In this document: one piece after another, positions 6,397 to 13,365 of the stretch
Position numbering within the stretch: position 1 is the stretch's first letter
Layout: the number at the start of each line of letters is the position of its first letter
Position numbers and translations under genes: made by a program
Assembly: GCA_002298885.1 (NCBI GenBank)
Contig: DBMK01000179.1
Coordinates: forward strand, 1 to 15,368
DNA length: 15,368 nt
Direction: 5' to 3'
DNA from: Anaerolineaceae bacterium UBA700
Lineage (GTDB): Bacteria; Chloroflexota; Anaerolineae; Anaerolineales; Anaerolineaceae
The notes under the pieces: generated by a model
Database searches by the model: none
The model's input: only the letters and a program-made list of their open reading frames with translations
Told to the model about the DNA's origin: nothing

Positions 6397-6861
6397 ATGC
6401 GTAAACCAATTGTTTCGATCATCCTGGCAGCTATCCTGCTGCTGACGCTAGGCATTTCAACGGCAGCCGCCGATAAACCGGTGGATGTGTCAATCGTGGC
6501 TCACACTTCTTTTGGGGAGAACGGGTCTTTCGGTCCATTCGTGGCCACCGGACCGGCGGTAGATGCAGGGCTTATTTGCCCCTCAGGGGATTCCATGGAC
6601 GTTTTAAGTAAGCCATCTGGATTCCAGAGCGATCGCGGGGTGAACTATTTTGTGCGCAAGCTGTTCACATGCGGCGATGGAAGTGGAACTTTCATCATAC
6701 AGATGGAAGTCAGGGTGGATTTCCGGGGAGACAACGCCAACTGGAATGTGCTCAGCGGAACGGGGAGATATGATAATCTCCACGGCACAGGAAAACTGGT
6801 AGGGCTGGAACCTGATGGGGATTATGATGTTAAGGACGTATTTATTGGACACCTGCACTAA
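6397..6861 (+). CDS. Small secreted protein of unknown function
   Basis: A 154-residue protein. The ATG at 6397 is preceded by AAGGAG (6385-6390), a strong SD at 6-nt spacing, and opens a signal peptide: basic MRK, hydrophobic 4-20, then STAAA with likely cleavage near residue 25. The mature part, about 130 residues, is predicted to be mostly beta strand. Cys61 (ICPSGD) and Cys92 (FTCGDG) could form a disulfide. The late WNVLSGTGRYDNLHGTGKL stretch resembles the closing strands of small beta-barrel secreted proteins of the DUF3224 / allene-oxide-cyclase-like kind; that resemblance is from memory and tentative. No catalytic motif was recognised. It stands alone, with a structured leader upstream and hairpins downstream, which points to independent and probably conditional expression. 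Confidence 0.85.
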   Translation: MRKPIVSIILAAILLLTLGISTAAADKPVDVSIVAHTSFGENGSFGPFVATGPAVDAGLICPSGDSMDVLSKPSGFQSDRGVNYFVRKLFTCGDGSGTFIIQMEVRVDFRGDNANWNVLSGTGRYDNLHGTGKLVGLEPDGDYDVKDVFIGHLH

Positions 6862-6876
6862 GCAAAGGTGCTTTTT
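6852..6876 (+). terminator. Weak candidate terminator of the secreted-protein gene
   Basis: AAGCA (6860-6864) and TGCTT (6869-6873) form a short stem with loop AAGG, followed by further T's to 6876. CACCT / AGGTG around it is an alternative stem. It overlaps the stop codon. Confidence 0.4.
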
Positions 6877-6907
6877 CTGAGCGCCAGGCTGAAGAAGATT
6901 CTCCTCT

Positions 6908-6988
6908 GCTCGCAGGCGGTCTGTGACCGCCGTCCAGGTCACCCAGGCGGCTGTGGCCCGATACGGGGGTCGCAGACCACCTTGGAGC
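6908..6988. repeat. Double-hairpin repeat, copy between converging genes
   Basis: Hairpin A (6915-6931) is identical to those at 4165 and 4257. Hairpin B (6965-6981) is GGGGGTC-GCA-GACCACC with one mismatch. The spacer is 33 bp, and the ends are GCTC (6908) and GGAGC (6984-6988). It fills most of the space between the secreted-protein gene and the 3' end of the large membrane-protein gene. Confidence 0.83.
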
Positions 6989-7003
6989 TTAATAATAAAA
7001 CTT

Positions 7004-10000
7004 CTACTTCAATTCCATTAACGTATACGTGTCGTTCTGCATAATCACCTTCACCGGAAACCCGGTCAGCGCCTGCGGGGTGACGGCGAAGTCGATCGCC
7101 AGGTAGGTAGCCTTCAGGCTCACGGCCAGGGGCACCAGGCGCTCGAGGCGCTGCTGGGGGTCGGGCATGTCCTGCAGGGCTTCCACCTGGCGGGTGATGG
7201 CCAGCCAGGCCGGCAGGGCGGCCCGGTTGGCGTAGCTCAGAATGCCGTTGTCGCGAGTGGTGAAAACCAGCGGGCGCAGGGCAGCGTAGCGCACGCTGAG
7301 GGTCTGCGAGGTGGTGGCGGGGGCGCTGTTAAAGAAAAATACACCTTCGCCGGGCTGTGTCTGGGTGCGCAGAGCCACCACCAGGTCGTCGATGGCCCGG
7401 TCGGACTCGCACACCAGTCGGCCCCGGGCCAGGCACAGGGCGGCCTGGCCCATGTAGCGCACGTCCGGGCGGTTGGTGGCGGCCCAAAAGCCGAAGAGCA
7501 GGATGCCCAGCCCGATGGCGGCCCGGCGCGCCTGCGGAAGGGCCAGGCGCGGCGCCAGCTCGACCAGAGGCCACAGCCAGAACAGCAGCAGGAGAGGCAC
7601 GAAGTAGCGGATGCCGCGCACCAGCTCGGTCTCGATCGGCAGGATGTGCAGGCTCTGCTCGGCGATCTGCTCGCCAAAGGGTACGACGATGCTGGTGATG
7701 AAAATCCCCGCCGCCCACAGCAGCACGATCTTGATCTCCGTGCGCTCGCCCTTTTTGAGTAGCCAGGTGACTACGAACCCGGCCAGTCCCACCGGGATGA
7801 GCAGGCTGCGGGTCATGTTCAGCAGGAACTCACCGAAGGCCGCCGGGATGTTGAGCAGGTTGGCCGGCGAATAAGCCTGTAAAATAGCCATCACCGTGGC
7901 GTAATCGGCGGGTGTGTTGCGCGTCTGGTAGGAGAGGTAGTTGATGGCAAAAGGCGCAATGGGGACGAGAAACACCGCCCCCAGGCCGAGCATAACCAGG
8001 ATGCGCCGCCGCCAGCTCCAATCCCGCGGCTGCAGCAGCCACAAGCTGAGCCAGATGGCAAAGCCCCAGGCCGGGGCGCTGATGGGGTGAGCGTAGACCA
8101 GCAGCCCGGCGAAGACCATCAGCCAGGGCCAGCGTGCCGGGCGGTCCTTCCACACCAGCACCAGCGCCAGCAGGTAGGGCAGCAGGGATTGGAACGTGAC
8201 CCGCGGCAGGGCATCTCGCCACACGCCCCAGATCTCGCCCAGGCCGACGTTGATCACGATCATGGCGGTCAGGAAGGCCAATAGAAACGCCCAGAAACGG
8301 TTCTTGAACAATACCCTTCCGAAAATGTAAAAACCGAGAAGCTGCAAGAAGGTCTGCGGCAGCAGCAGCCAGACGTAGGCCAGGCCGTAATCCCCGCCGG
8401 TCAGGCGGGCCAGGGCGCGGATCAGCGGGATGTGCAGGGTGGCGTAAACGCCGGTGTTGTTGGCATCCCCCAGCGCCGGGTCCAGCTTGAACCAGTCCGG
8501 GTGGTCCTGGGCGGCGGCGTAGCTGGCGATGTTGCCTGCGTCGCCGGTGAGAATGACCACTGGGTAATTCGACTGCAGGCGGCCCAGGAAATAGAGGATG
8601 GCGAAGGCCAGGAAGGCGAGGGTAGCGAGGAGGTCGAGACGGGAAACGTGAGACGTGAGCCGTGAAGCGGGAGAGGGAGGCGTGGGAGCGGTGGATAGGG
8701 CGGGGAGGGCAGCGGGCTGGGAATCAGGATTATCCGGTGAGGCGGATGGTTCGACGGACGGCGGTTGGCCGGCAGGTAAGGAGGCCTCAGAAGGAGTGGG
8801 TTGAGGGGCGGGCTTGAGGGCGAGGAAGGCGCGCAGCTCGGCGAGCAGGTCCAGGCGCTGGCCGGCGGCGCGGCGCTTTTTGTAGAGGAACCACAGGCCG
8901 GGCGCGGCCAGTGCCATTAAGGCCAGCACCAGGATGATACCCACCATGAGCCAGAATTCGAGCTTGCCCACGATGGCGGTGTAGCGCGAGATGTACCACC
9001 ACAGGAAGAAGCCCACGAAGATGATCTCAGCCGCCGCCCAACTGCCCAGCCAGGCGTCCCGGGTGCGGCGGGCGTACTGCCAGCCCCAGCCAGCCACCAC
9101 GGCGATCCAGGGCAGCAGGATGGTGCGGTAGCGCGGGTTGTCCCACTGGTCGCCGCCGGCGCGGGCCGAAGAAATGACGATCCACACCAGCCCTGCCAGG
9201 GCCAGGCCAACCAGCAGGCGCCGGTCGCGAGGCGACCCGGCGCGCAGCGCGGCGAACATGGCGTACAGAAAGATCGGCGCCAGCAGGTACCAGCCGAAGG
9301 CGCGCAGCAGGCCGATCACCTTCCACACGATGGGAGGGGTATCGACCAAAATGGCCGGCAGCACCGGCTCGAACAGGCCTTTGGCGGTGAGGAACGGTGT
9401 GCGCCAGGCCGGGCCGAGCTGGTTAACGATCTTCTGCACCCAGCCCGATTCGTGGACCGACAGCCCGACGTCGAAATTGGAGGCGGTGGTCATCCAGTTC
9501 CAGCTAAAATAGCCCACCGCCACGATGGCCACGGCCAGCCCAATCCAGCCCGCCACCTGGTAGCTGCGCCGCGGCAGGTCGCCGACGTATTCGAGCCAGA
9601 AGCAGACGACCAGGATGCCCAGCACCACCAGGGCCACTCTCCAGGAGAAAAGCGCCATCAGCAACAGAGAAATGCCGGCAGCGAGCACAGCCGGGCGGCG
9701 CTGCTGCCGCCAGGTAAACACGGCCCAAAAGCCGATGCAGGCCAGGCCGATCAGGAACGGCTCGCGCAGTTGGCTGCCGCCTAGCAGCACGCTCTCCGGG
9801 TAGAGCACGAGCACCCAGGTCGCCGTGCCGGCCACGGCCGGGCCCCAGCGTTTGCGAACTGCCTTCCAGAAGAAGGGCACGCCCAGGGCAGCGGCAAAGG
9901 CGGTCAGGATGAGAATCAGGAAAGGCCGGTGGGCGTCCGGGCTGAGGAAGCGGTAAATGGAGGCGCTGAGCGCCAGCGCCCCGCCGTACTGGTCGGACAC

Positions 10001-10384
10001 GATCTGCTGTTGGAAGCTGGAGAGAATGGGCTTTTCCGAGTGGGCCAGGTCCCAGGCGTCGTTGTCGCGGGTGAAGGCATCCGCGTACAGGTAGCCAGAG
10101 TGCTGCACCTTTTCGTCCTGGTAGCCGAAGGCCTCCAGACCAAAGGAGACGGTGATACCCAGCGCCAGGCGCAGCATGAAGGCCAGGGCCACCATCCAGG
10201 CCAAAGTCCTCCCACCGCCGGCCCAGCGCCAGGCAGCCAGCAGCGAAAATACGGCCACGAAGGAGAGCAGCCCCGCCGCCAGCCATCCGGGGAAGAATGG
10301 AGCGCCGGCGCTCAGAGCGGCCACCGCCGCGCCCAACACTGCCGCGGCGGCAATTGAAATGATGAAATGAATGCGCAGAGACAT
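7004..10384 (-). CDS. Two-module GT-C-like membrane protein, putative glycosyltransferase fusion
   Basis: A very long 1126-residue polytopic protein. Residues 1-505 form one membrane module with about 11 hydrophobic segments. After an early membrane segment it carries an acidic loop (FGYQDEKVQ, about 86-94), the usual place for the catalytic Asp/Glu of GT39/PMT-like GT-C enzymes. Residues 524-583 are a Pro/Ser/Ala-rich linker without membrane segments. Residues 584-1126 form a second membrane module with its own acidic loop after its first membrane segment (LTGDAGNIASY, 612-622) and a soluble C-terminal domain (about 1000-1126). Each half is about the size of a normal single GT-C protein, so this looks like a fusion of two. 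The ATG at 10384 starts a signal-anchor-like helix; no clear SD precedes it. The substrate is unknown. The gene is monocistronic and stands between a convergent secreted-protein gene and a divergent exporter gene. Confidence 0.75.
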   Translation of the reverse strand: MSLRIHFIISIAAAAVLGAAVAALSAGAPFFPGWLAAGLLSFVAVFSLLAAWRWAGGGRTLAWMVALAFMLRLALGITVSFGLEAFGYQDEKVQHSGYLYADAFTRDNDAWDLAHSEKPILSSFQQQIVSDQYGGALALSASIYRFLSPDAHRPFLILILTAFAAALGVPFFWKAVRKRWGPAVAGTATWVLVLYPESVLLGGSQLREPFLIGLACIGFWAVFTWRQQRRPAVLAAGISLLLMALFSWRVALVVLGILVVCFWLEYVGDLPRRSYQVAGWIGLAVAIVAVGYFSWNWMTTASNFDVGLSVHESGWVQKIVNQLGPAWRTPFLTAKGLFEPVLPAILVDTPPIVWKVIGLLRAFGWYLLAPIFLYAMFAALRAGSPRDRRLLVGLALAGLVWIVISSARAGGDQWDNPRYRTILLPWIAVVAGWGWQYARRTRDAWLGSWAAAEIIFVGFFLWWYISRYTAIVGKLEFWLMVGIILVLALMALAAPGLWFLYKKRRAAGQRLDLLAELRAFLALKPAPQPTPSEASLPAGQPPSVEPSASPDNPDSQPAALPALSTAPTPPSPASRLTSHVSRLDLLATLAFLAFAILYFLGRLQSNYPVVILTGDAGNIASYAAAQDHPDWFKLDPALGDANNTGVYATLHIPLIRALARLTGGDYGLAYVWLLLPQTFLQLLGFYIFGRVLFKNRFWAFLLAFLTAMIVINVGLGEIWGVWRDALPRVTFQSLLPYLLALVLVWKDRPARWPWLMVFAGLLVYAHPISAPAWGFAIWLSLWLLQPRDWSWRRRILVMLGLGAVFLVPIAPFAINYLSYQTRNTPADYATVMAILQAYSPANLLNIPAAFGEFLLNMTRSLLIPVGLAGFVVTWLLKKGERTEIKIVLLWAAGIFITSIVVPFGEQIAEQSLHILPIETELVRGIRYFVPLLLLFWLWPLVELAPRLALPQARRAAIGLGILLFGFWAATNRPDVRYMGQAALCLARGRLVCESDRAIDDLVVALRTQTQPGEGVFFFNSAPATTSQTLSVRYAALRPLVFTTRDNGILSYANRAALPAWLAITRQVEALQDMPDPQQRLERLVPLAVSLKATYLAIDFAVTPQALTGFPVKVIMQNDTYTLMELK

Positions 10385-10436
10385 GGGTGAGTGTATTTTA
10401 CTGCTAAAGATGAGGATTCATGAGGGAGTAAGTATA

Positions 10437-10468
10437 TTCACCGCCCGCCAGGGCAGGTGTGTGGTGAA
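10437..10468. repeat. 51-bp palindrome family, deleted copy
   Basis: This matches the full copy at 12345-12395 but lacks exactly 19 bp of the left arm and loop. The missing part lies between two CACC motifs, as expected for slippage or recombination between short direct repeats. The right arm (10447-10468) is intact. It sits between the divergent membrane-protein and LysE genes, and its arm supplies the -35 region of the LysE promoter. Confidence 0.8.
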
Positions 10469-10488
10469 AATTGCAGTTGATTTATAAT
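10460..10488 (+). promoter_or_regulatory. Putative promoter of the LysE-family gene
   Basis: TATAAT (10483-10488) is perfect. TGTGGT lies 17 bp upstream (10460-10465) and belongs to the palindrome arm. The predicted start near 10495 gives a leader of about 24 nt that holds the GGAG ribosome site at 10507-10510. The -35 match is poor, so the -10 carries the call. Confidence 0.5.
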
Positions 10489-10518
10489 GCATACTTATTT
10501 GCTAGCGGAGAATTAATC

Positions 10519-11157
10519 ATGGGAGCGTTGGTAGTGCCTGCGAATTTGGCGGTGTTCGTCCTGGCGGCGCTGGTGCTTCTGCTCACGCCCGGGCCGGCAG
10601 TGCTGTACATCATCACCCGCAGCGTGGACCAGGGGCGCAAGGCCGGCCTGGCCTCGGTGCTGGGAGTGGAGCTGGGCAACCTGGTCCACGTCCTGGCGGC
10701 GACGTTGGGGCTTTCGGCTATCCTGCTCACCTCGGCGCTTGCGTTTAGCGTGGTGCGCTACGCCGGGGCGACCTACCTGGTCTACCTGGGCCTACGCACC
10801 CTGCTGCGCCCGGCCGCGTCGCAGGCAGCCAACACCGCAGAAAGAAAAACCCTGCGCCAGACCTTCGCCCAGGGAATCGTTGTAGCCGCGCTGAACCCGA
10901 AGACGGCCCTGTTCTTCCTCTCTTTCCTGCCGCAATTCGTGGACGCCGGCAAGGGCAGCATCAGCCAGCAGTTCTTCCTGCTGGGGATTATTTTCGTCGG
11001 CATGGCCGTGGTCACCGACAGCCTGTACGCGTTATTATCCGGCACGGCCGGGGGCATGCTGCGGCGCAGCCCCTGGTTCCTGCGCTTCCAGCGTTACGTC
11101 GCCGGCACGATCTACATCGGCCTCGGCGTAAGCGCCGCGGTCGGCGGAAGAAAATAG
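10519..11157 (+). CDS. LysE/RhtB family amino-acid or metabolite exporter
   Basis: A 212-residue inner-membrane protein, close to the usual 200-215 of the family. The ATG at 10519 is chosen because GGAG (10507-10510) lies 8 nt upstream and the protein then starts right at the first helix; an upstream TTG would add 16 residues and would lie upstream of the predicted transcription start. The N-terminal signature is plain: LTPGPAVLYIITRSVDQGRKAGLASVLGVELGN is split over residues 22-54 and contains the conserved PGP and the Gly-rich second helix. The later NPKTALFFLSFLPQFVD (about 133-149) is the second family hallmark. About six membrane helices are present. Relatives export lysine, homoserine, threonine or other small metabolites; the substrate here cannot be told. 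No regulator gene is adjacent. It converges on the GT4 gene with 29 bp between them. Confidence 0.93.
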   Translation: MGALVVPANLAVFVLAALVLLLTPGPAVLYIITRSVDQGRKAGLASVLGVELGNLVHVLAATLGLSAILLTSALAFSVVRYAGATYLVYLGLRTLLRPAASQAANTAERKTLRQTFAQGIVVAALNPKTALFFLSFLPQFVDAGKGSISQQFFLLGIIFVGMAVVTDSLYALLSGTAGGMLRRSPWFLRFQRYVAGTIYIGLGVSAAVGGRK

Positions 11158-11186
11158 GCTATAGTGAAATATTATTCCTTTTTCCC

Positions 11187-12317
11187 TTAAAATCCATCCA
11201 ATGTATGCCGAGCGCGTTCGATCCAGGCGTATTGGGCTACGTCCATGCGGGCCTGGGCGGAGAGGCGCAGGCGCAGGGCGGGGTCGGCGGAAAGGCGGGA
11301 CAGGGCGGATTCCCAGGCCGCAAAATCCAGGGGCGGGGGTGGGCAAAGGATGGCATTGTCGCTGTTTAACACTTCATGCAGCACGGGCAGGTCGCTGGAG
11401 AGGATGGCCCGCCCAGCAGCCATGTACTCGAACATCTTCATCGGGCTGCACACCTCGGCCGTGTTGCCCCCGCTCGAGCCGGTGATGACCTGCTCGTAAG
11501 GCATGAGCAGCACGTCAGCCGCCGCCTGGTAGAGCGGAATCTTCACGTTGGGCACGAAACCGGTCAGGCAAACGTTGCCCAGGCCCTTCTCGGCGATGCG
11601 GGCGCGCCAAAAGGCCACGTCATCCGGCCGCCCTCCGGTCCACACGAAGTTGACCTGCGGAAAGCGCTCGGCCAGGCGCAGCAGCAGGTCCATGCCCCGC
11701 CCGGAGTACAGGTGCCCGGTGTAGCCGGCGGTCAACCCCTCCGCCAGGCTGAGCTGGCGGCGGGCGGCGGGCGGGTCGGGCAGGTCCTGGTAGCGCTCCA
11801 GGTCCACCCCGTCCGGGGCGATCACCGCCTGGGTGGGCGGAATATGCAAGCCCTGCTCGCGTTCCAGCACGGCTTGCAATGCCTTGGTGATGAACAGCAG
11901 GCGCTTCTTGCCCGGGTGGCCGGCAATGCGCCGGTACAGCCACGGGCCGAAGGAGCCGCTGGGCCGGTCGTGCAGTTCCAGCAGCAGCGGCAGGCCGCGC
12001 CACAATGCCATTAAGGCCGCCTGGAATACCCAGGTATACACCGCCTCGGCGCCCCAGGCGCGCGCCGCCCCCAGCGCCTGCCAGGCGAAGTCGTAGCGGC
12101 GCAAGGACCGGCGCGAGGGCAGCCAGCGCAGCTCGAAGGGCGTCGCCAGGCCGTACTGCTCGGCCAGGGCCGGCCAATCCGCCACAGCGGCGCTCCCTGG
12201 CAGCCACAGGCACACCGTGTGCCCCGCCTGCGCCAGCGACTGGCAGACCTTCATGGCCTGGATGCTATTGGCCGTGCCCGAAGGCACCTGCGAGGCGGAG
12301 ATGCAGGCGATTCTCAT
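11187..12317 (-). CDS. Glycosyltransferase family 4 (GT-B fold)
   Basis: A 376-residue cytoplasmic enzyme of the usual GT4 length, expected to transfer a sugar from a nucleotide sugar with retention. The N-terminal Rossmann half begins MRIACISAS with a Gly-containing loop (VPSGTANSIQ, 11-20). The acceptor-side LLLELHDRPSGS stretch lies at 111-122, and APDGVDLERY at 167-176 marks the start of the donor domain. GYTGHLYSGRGMD (198-210), VWTGGRPDD (225-233) and SPMKMFEYMAAGRAI (291-305, with Glu297) are the donor-binding GT4 motifs; the acidic pair is Glu288/Glu297. No membrane segment was seen. The gene stands alone on the minus strand, with a -10-like box only 7 nt from its ATG and no SD, so its mRNA may be nearly leaderless. 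It likely acts in cell-surface polysaccharide or glycolipid assembly. Confidence 0.92.
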   Translation of the reverse strand: MRIACISASQVPSGTANSIQAMKVCQSLAQAGHTVCLWLPGSAAVADWPALAEQYGLATPFELRWLPSRRSLRRYDFAWQALGAARAWGAEAVYTWVFQAALMALWRGLPLLLELHDRPSGSFGPWLYRRIAGHPGKKRLLFITKALQAVLEREQGLHIPPTQAVIAPDGVDLERYQDLPDPPAARRQLSLAEGLTAGYTGHLYSGRGMDLLLRLAERFPQVNFVWTGGRPDDVAFWRARIAEKGLGNVCLTGFVPNVKIPLYQAAADVLLMPYEQVITGSSGGNTAEVCSPMKMFEYMAAGRAILSSDLPVLHEVLNSDNAILCPPPPLDFAAWESALSRLSADPALRLRLSAQARMDVAQYAWIERARHTLDGF

Positions 12318-12324
12318 GGTTTAA

Positions 12325-12353
12325 ATTGTACCATTCGATAAGACTTCACCACA
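12325..12353 (-). promoter_or_regulatory. Putative promoter of the GT4 gene, overlapping the palindrome
   Basis: On the minus strand TACAAT (12330-12325) is preceded, 17 bp upstream, by TGTGGT (12353-12348) from the palindrome's left arm. The arrangement is the same as at the LysE promoter. Transcription would begin at or next to the ATG at 12317. Confidence 0.45.
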
Positions 12354-12395
12354 CACCTGCCCTGGCACCGCCCGCCAGGACAGGCGTGTGGTGAA
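12345..12395. repeat. 51-bp palindrome, full copy
   Basis: Two 22-bp arms (12345-12366 and 12374-12395) pair at 20 of 22 positions around the loop ACCGCCC. The arms begin and end TTCACC / GGTGAA. Other copies lie at 10437-10468 (one arm deleted) and 15350-15368 (cut by the window end). The position, midway between two divergent genes, and the long stem fit a REP-like element or a regulator-binding palindrome. Confidence 0.88.
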
Positions 12396-12426
12396 ATTAA
12401 AGCCCCTCTTCGGGATAAATTTTGAC

Positions 12427-12432
12427 TATAAT
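12427..12432 (+). promoter_or_regulatory. -10 box of the DUF2225-like gene (leaderless start)
   Basis: A perfect TATAAT ends 6 nt before the ATG at 12439, and no SD is present. Transcription would begin at about the start codon, giving a leaderless mRNA. No convincing -35 was seen at 16-18 bp upstream; a TTGAC directly abuts the -10 and cannot serve. Confidence 0.5.
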
Positions 12433-12438
12433 TGCCCT

Positions 12439-13107
12439 ATGCCTACCGTTATTCAAATCGATACCGAATGCGCATTATGCGGCACGATCAGCCAGCAGAG
12501 CGTGGCGGAGCTGGTGGAGCGGCATGGCATGCCCGACCTGGACACCCGGCCGCCCGAGGAGCTGCGCTCCACCCTGCCCTATTGGATCCAATCCTGCCCA
12601 AACTGCGGCTACTGCGCCCCCCACATCGACCGCGATTACCCGCTGGCCGAGAAGGTGGTGCGCCAGGAAGCGTACCAGGCCCTGCTACGCCGGCGCTCGC
12701 TGCCCCGCCTGGCGCGGCATTTCATGGCCTGGGCCGCCATCCAGCAGGCCAACGACGAGCACACCGGCGCCGGCTGGACGGCGCTGCACGCCGCCTGGGC
12801 CTGCGATGACGCCGGCAAGCCCGGCCCGGCCACCGCCTGCCGCCTGGAAGCCCTGGAACATTTCGAGCAGACCCGCCAGGGACGGCCCAGCCTGCCTGGC
12901 TTCGAGGAAGCCGGCACGGCCGAGATCCTGCTGGCCGACCTGTACCGGCGCACCGGCCAGTTCGGGCCGGCCGTCGAGACCAGCCGCAAAGGCCTGGCCG
13001 CTCACCCGACCGAGGTGGTGGCGCGCACGCTCGAGCGCGAGGTCATTTTGGCACTGGCCGGCGACAAGGCAGCCCATTCGCTGGACGAGATAACTGAGGT
13101 AGGTTGA
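12439..13107 (+). CDS. DUF2225-like zinc-ribbon and helical-repeat protein
   Basis: A 222-residue soluble protein. The ATG at 12439 is chosen because an in-frame GTG-type start upstream (12388) lies inside the palindromic repeat and because MPTVIQIDTECALCG begins directly at the zinc ribbon. Two Cys pairs, CALC (11-14) and CPNCGYC (53-59), form a four-cysteine zinc site, and the CPNCGYCA context matches DUF2225-type proteins. Residues 65-215 are helical with TPR-like pairs, for example around 155-205 (AEILLADLYRRTGQFGPAVE). The biochemical role of the family is unknown to me. It is followed by 258 bp without a gene, so it is probably a single-gene unit. Confidence 0.78.
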   Translation: MPTVIQIDTECALCGTISQQSVAELVERHGMPDLDTRPPEELRSTLPYWIQSCPNCGYCAPHIDRDYPLAEKVVRQEAYQALLRRRSLPRLARHFMAWAAIQQANDEHTGAGWTALHAAWACDDAGKPGPATACRLEALEHFEQTRQGRPSLPGFEEAGTAEILLADLYRRTGQFGPAVETSRKGLAAHPTEVVARTLEREVILALAGDKAAHSLDEITEVG

Positions 13108-13124
13108 GTAGTATATTTTGTGAC

Positions 13125-13151
13125 CGCCTCCGTAGAGGCGAGAAATGCCTC
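13125..13151. repeat. Short nested palindrome after the DUF2225-like gene
   Basis: CGCCTC (13125-13130) pairs with GAGGCG (13135-13140), and the same GAGGC can instead pair with GCCTC (13147-13151). The gene ends 18 bp earlier. No T-run follows, so a terminator call is not supported; it may be a repeat remnant. Confidence 0.45.
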
Positions 13152-13176
13152 GCGAAATACCCCACCCATCCCCCAG

Positions 13177-13338
13177 CCCCTTCCCTCCCCGGAAGCAAAA
13201 ACAGCTTCCGGAGAGGGAAGGGGAGAGGATTAGCAATGATTCTGAAAAACACGCGAGAGAATCGCATGTTTCATTTAATTCATCTCCCCCTCTCCTGGAA
13301 AGTAGTTTCCTTTCCAGGAGAGGGGGCAGGGGGGTGAG
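13177..13338. repeat. Three-hairpin intergenic element, copy 2
   Basis: It has the same order as the element at 1-127. Hairpin 1: 13177-13196 with 13204-13223 (19 of 20 pairs, loop AAAAACA). Hairpin 2: 13247-13256 with 13262-13271 (9 of 10). Hairpin 3: 13286-13301 with 13311-13326 (16 of 16). Outer hairpins begin CCCCTTCCC and CCCCCTCTCC in both orientations of reading. It fills most of the 258-bp gap between the DUF2225-like and PhzF-like genes, which otherwise holds nothing I can support. Confidence 0.75.
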
Positions 13339-13365
13339 GCTCTTCTGGGCCTGGACGAAGACAAT

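Noticed and set aside
12388..12438. Upstream GTG start for the DUF2225-like gene
   Set aside because: It lies inside the palindrome arm and before the TATAAT box, so it would not be transcribed from that promoter.
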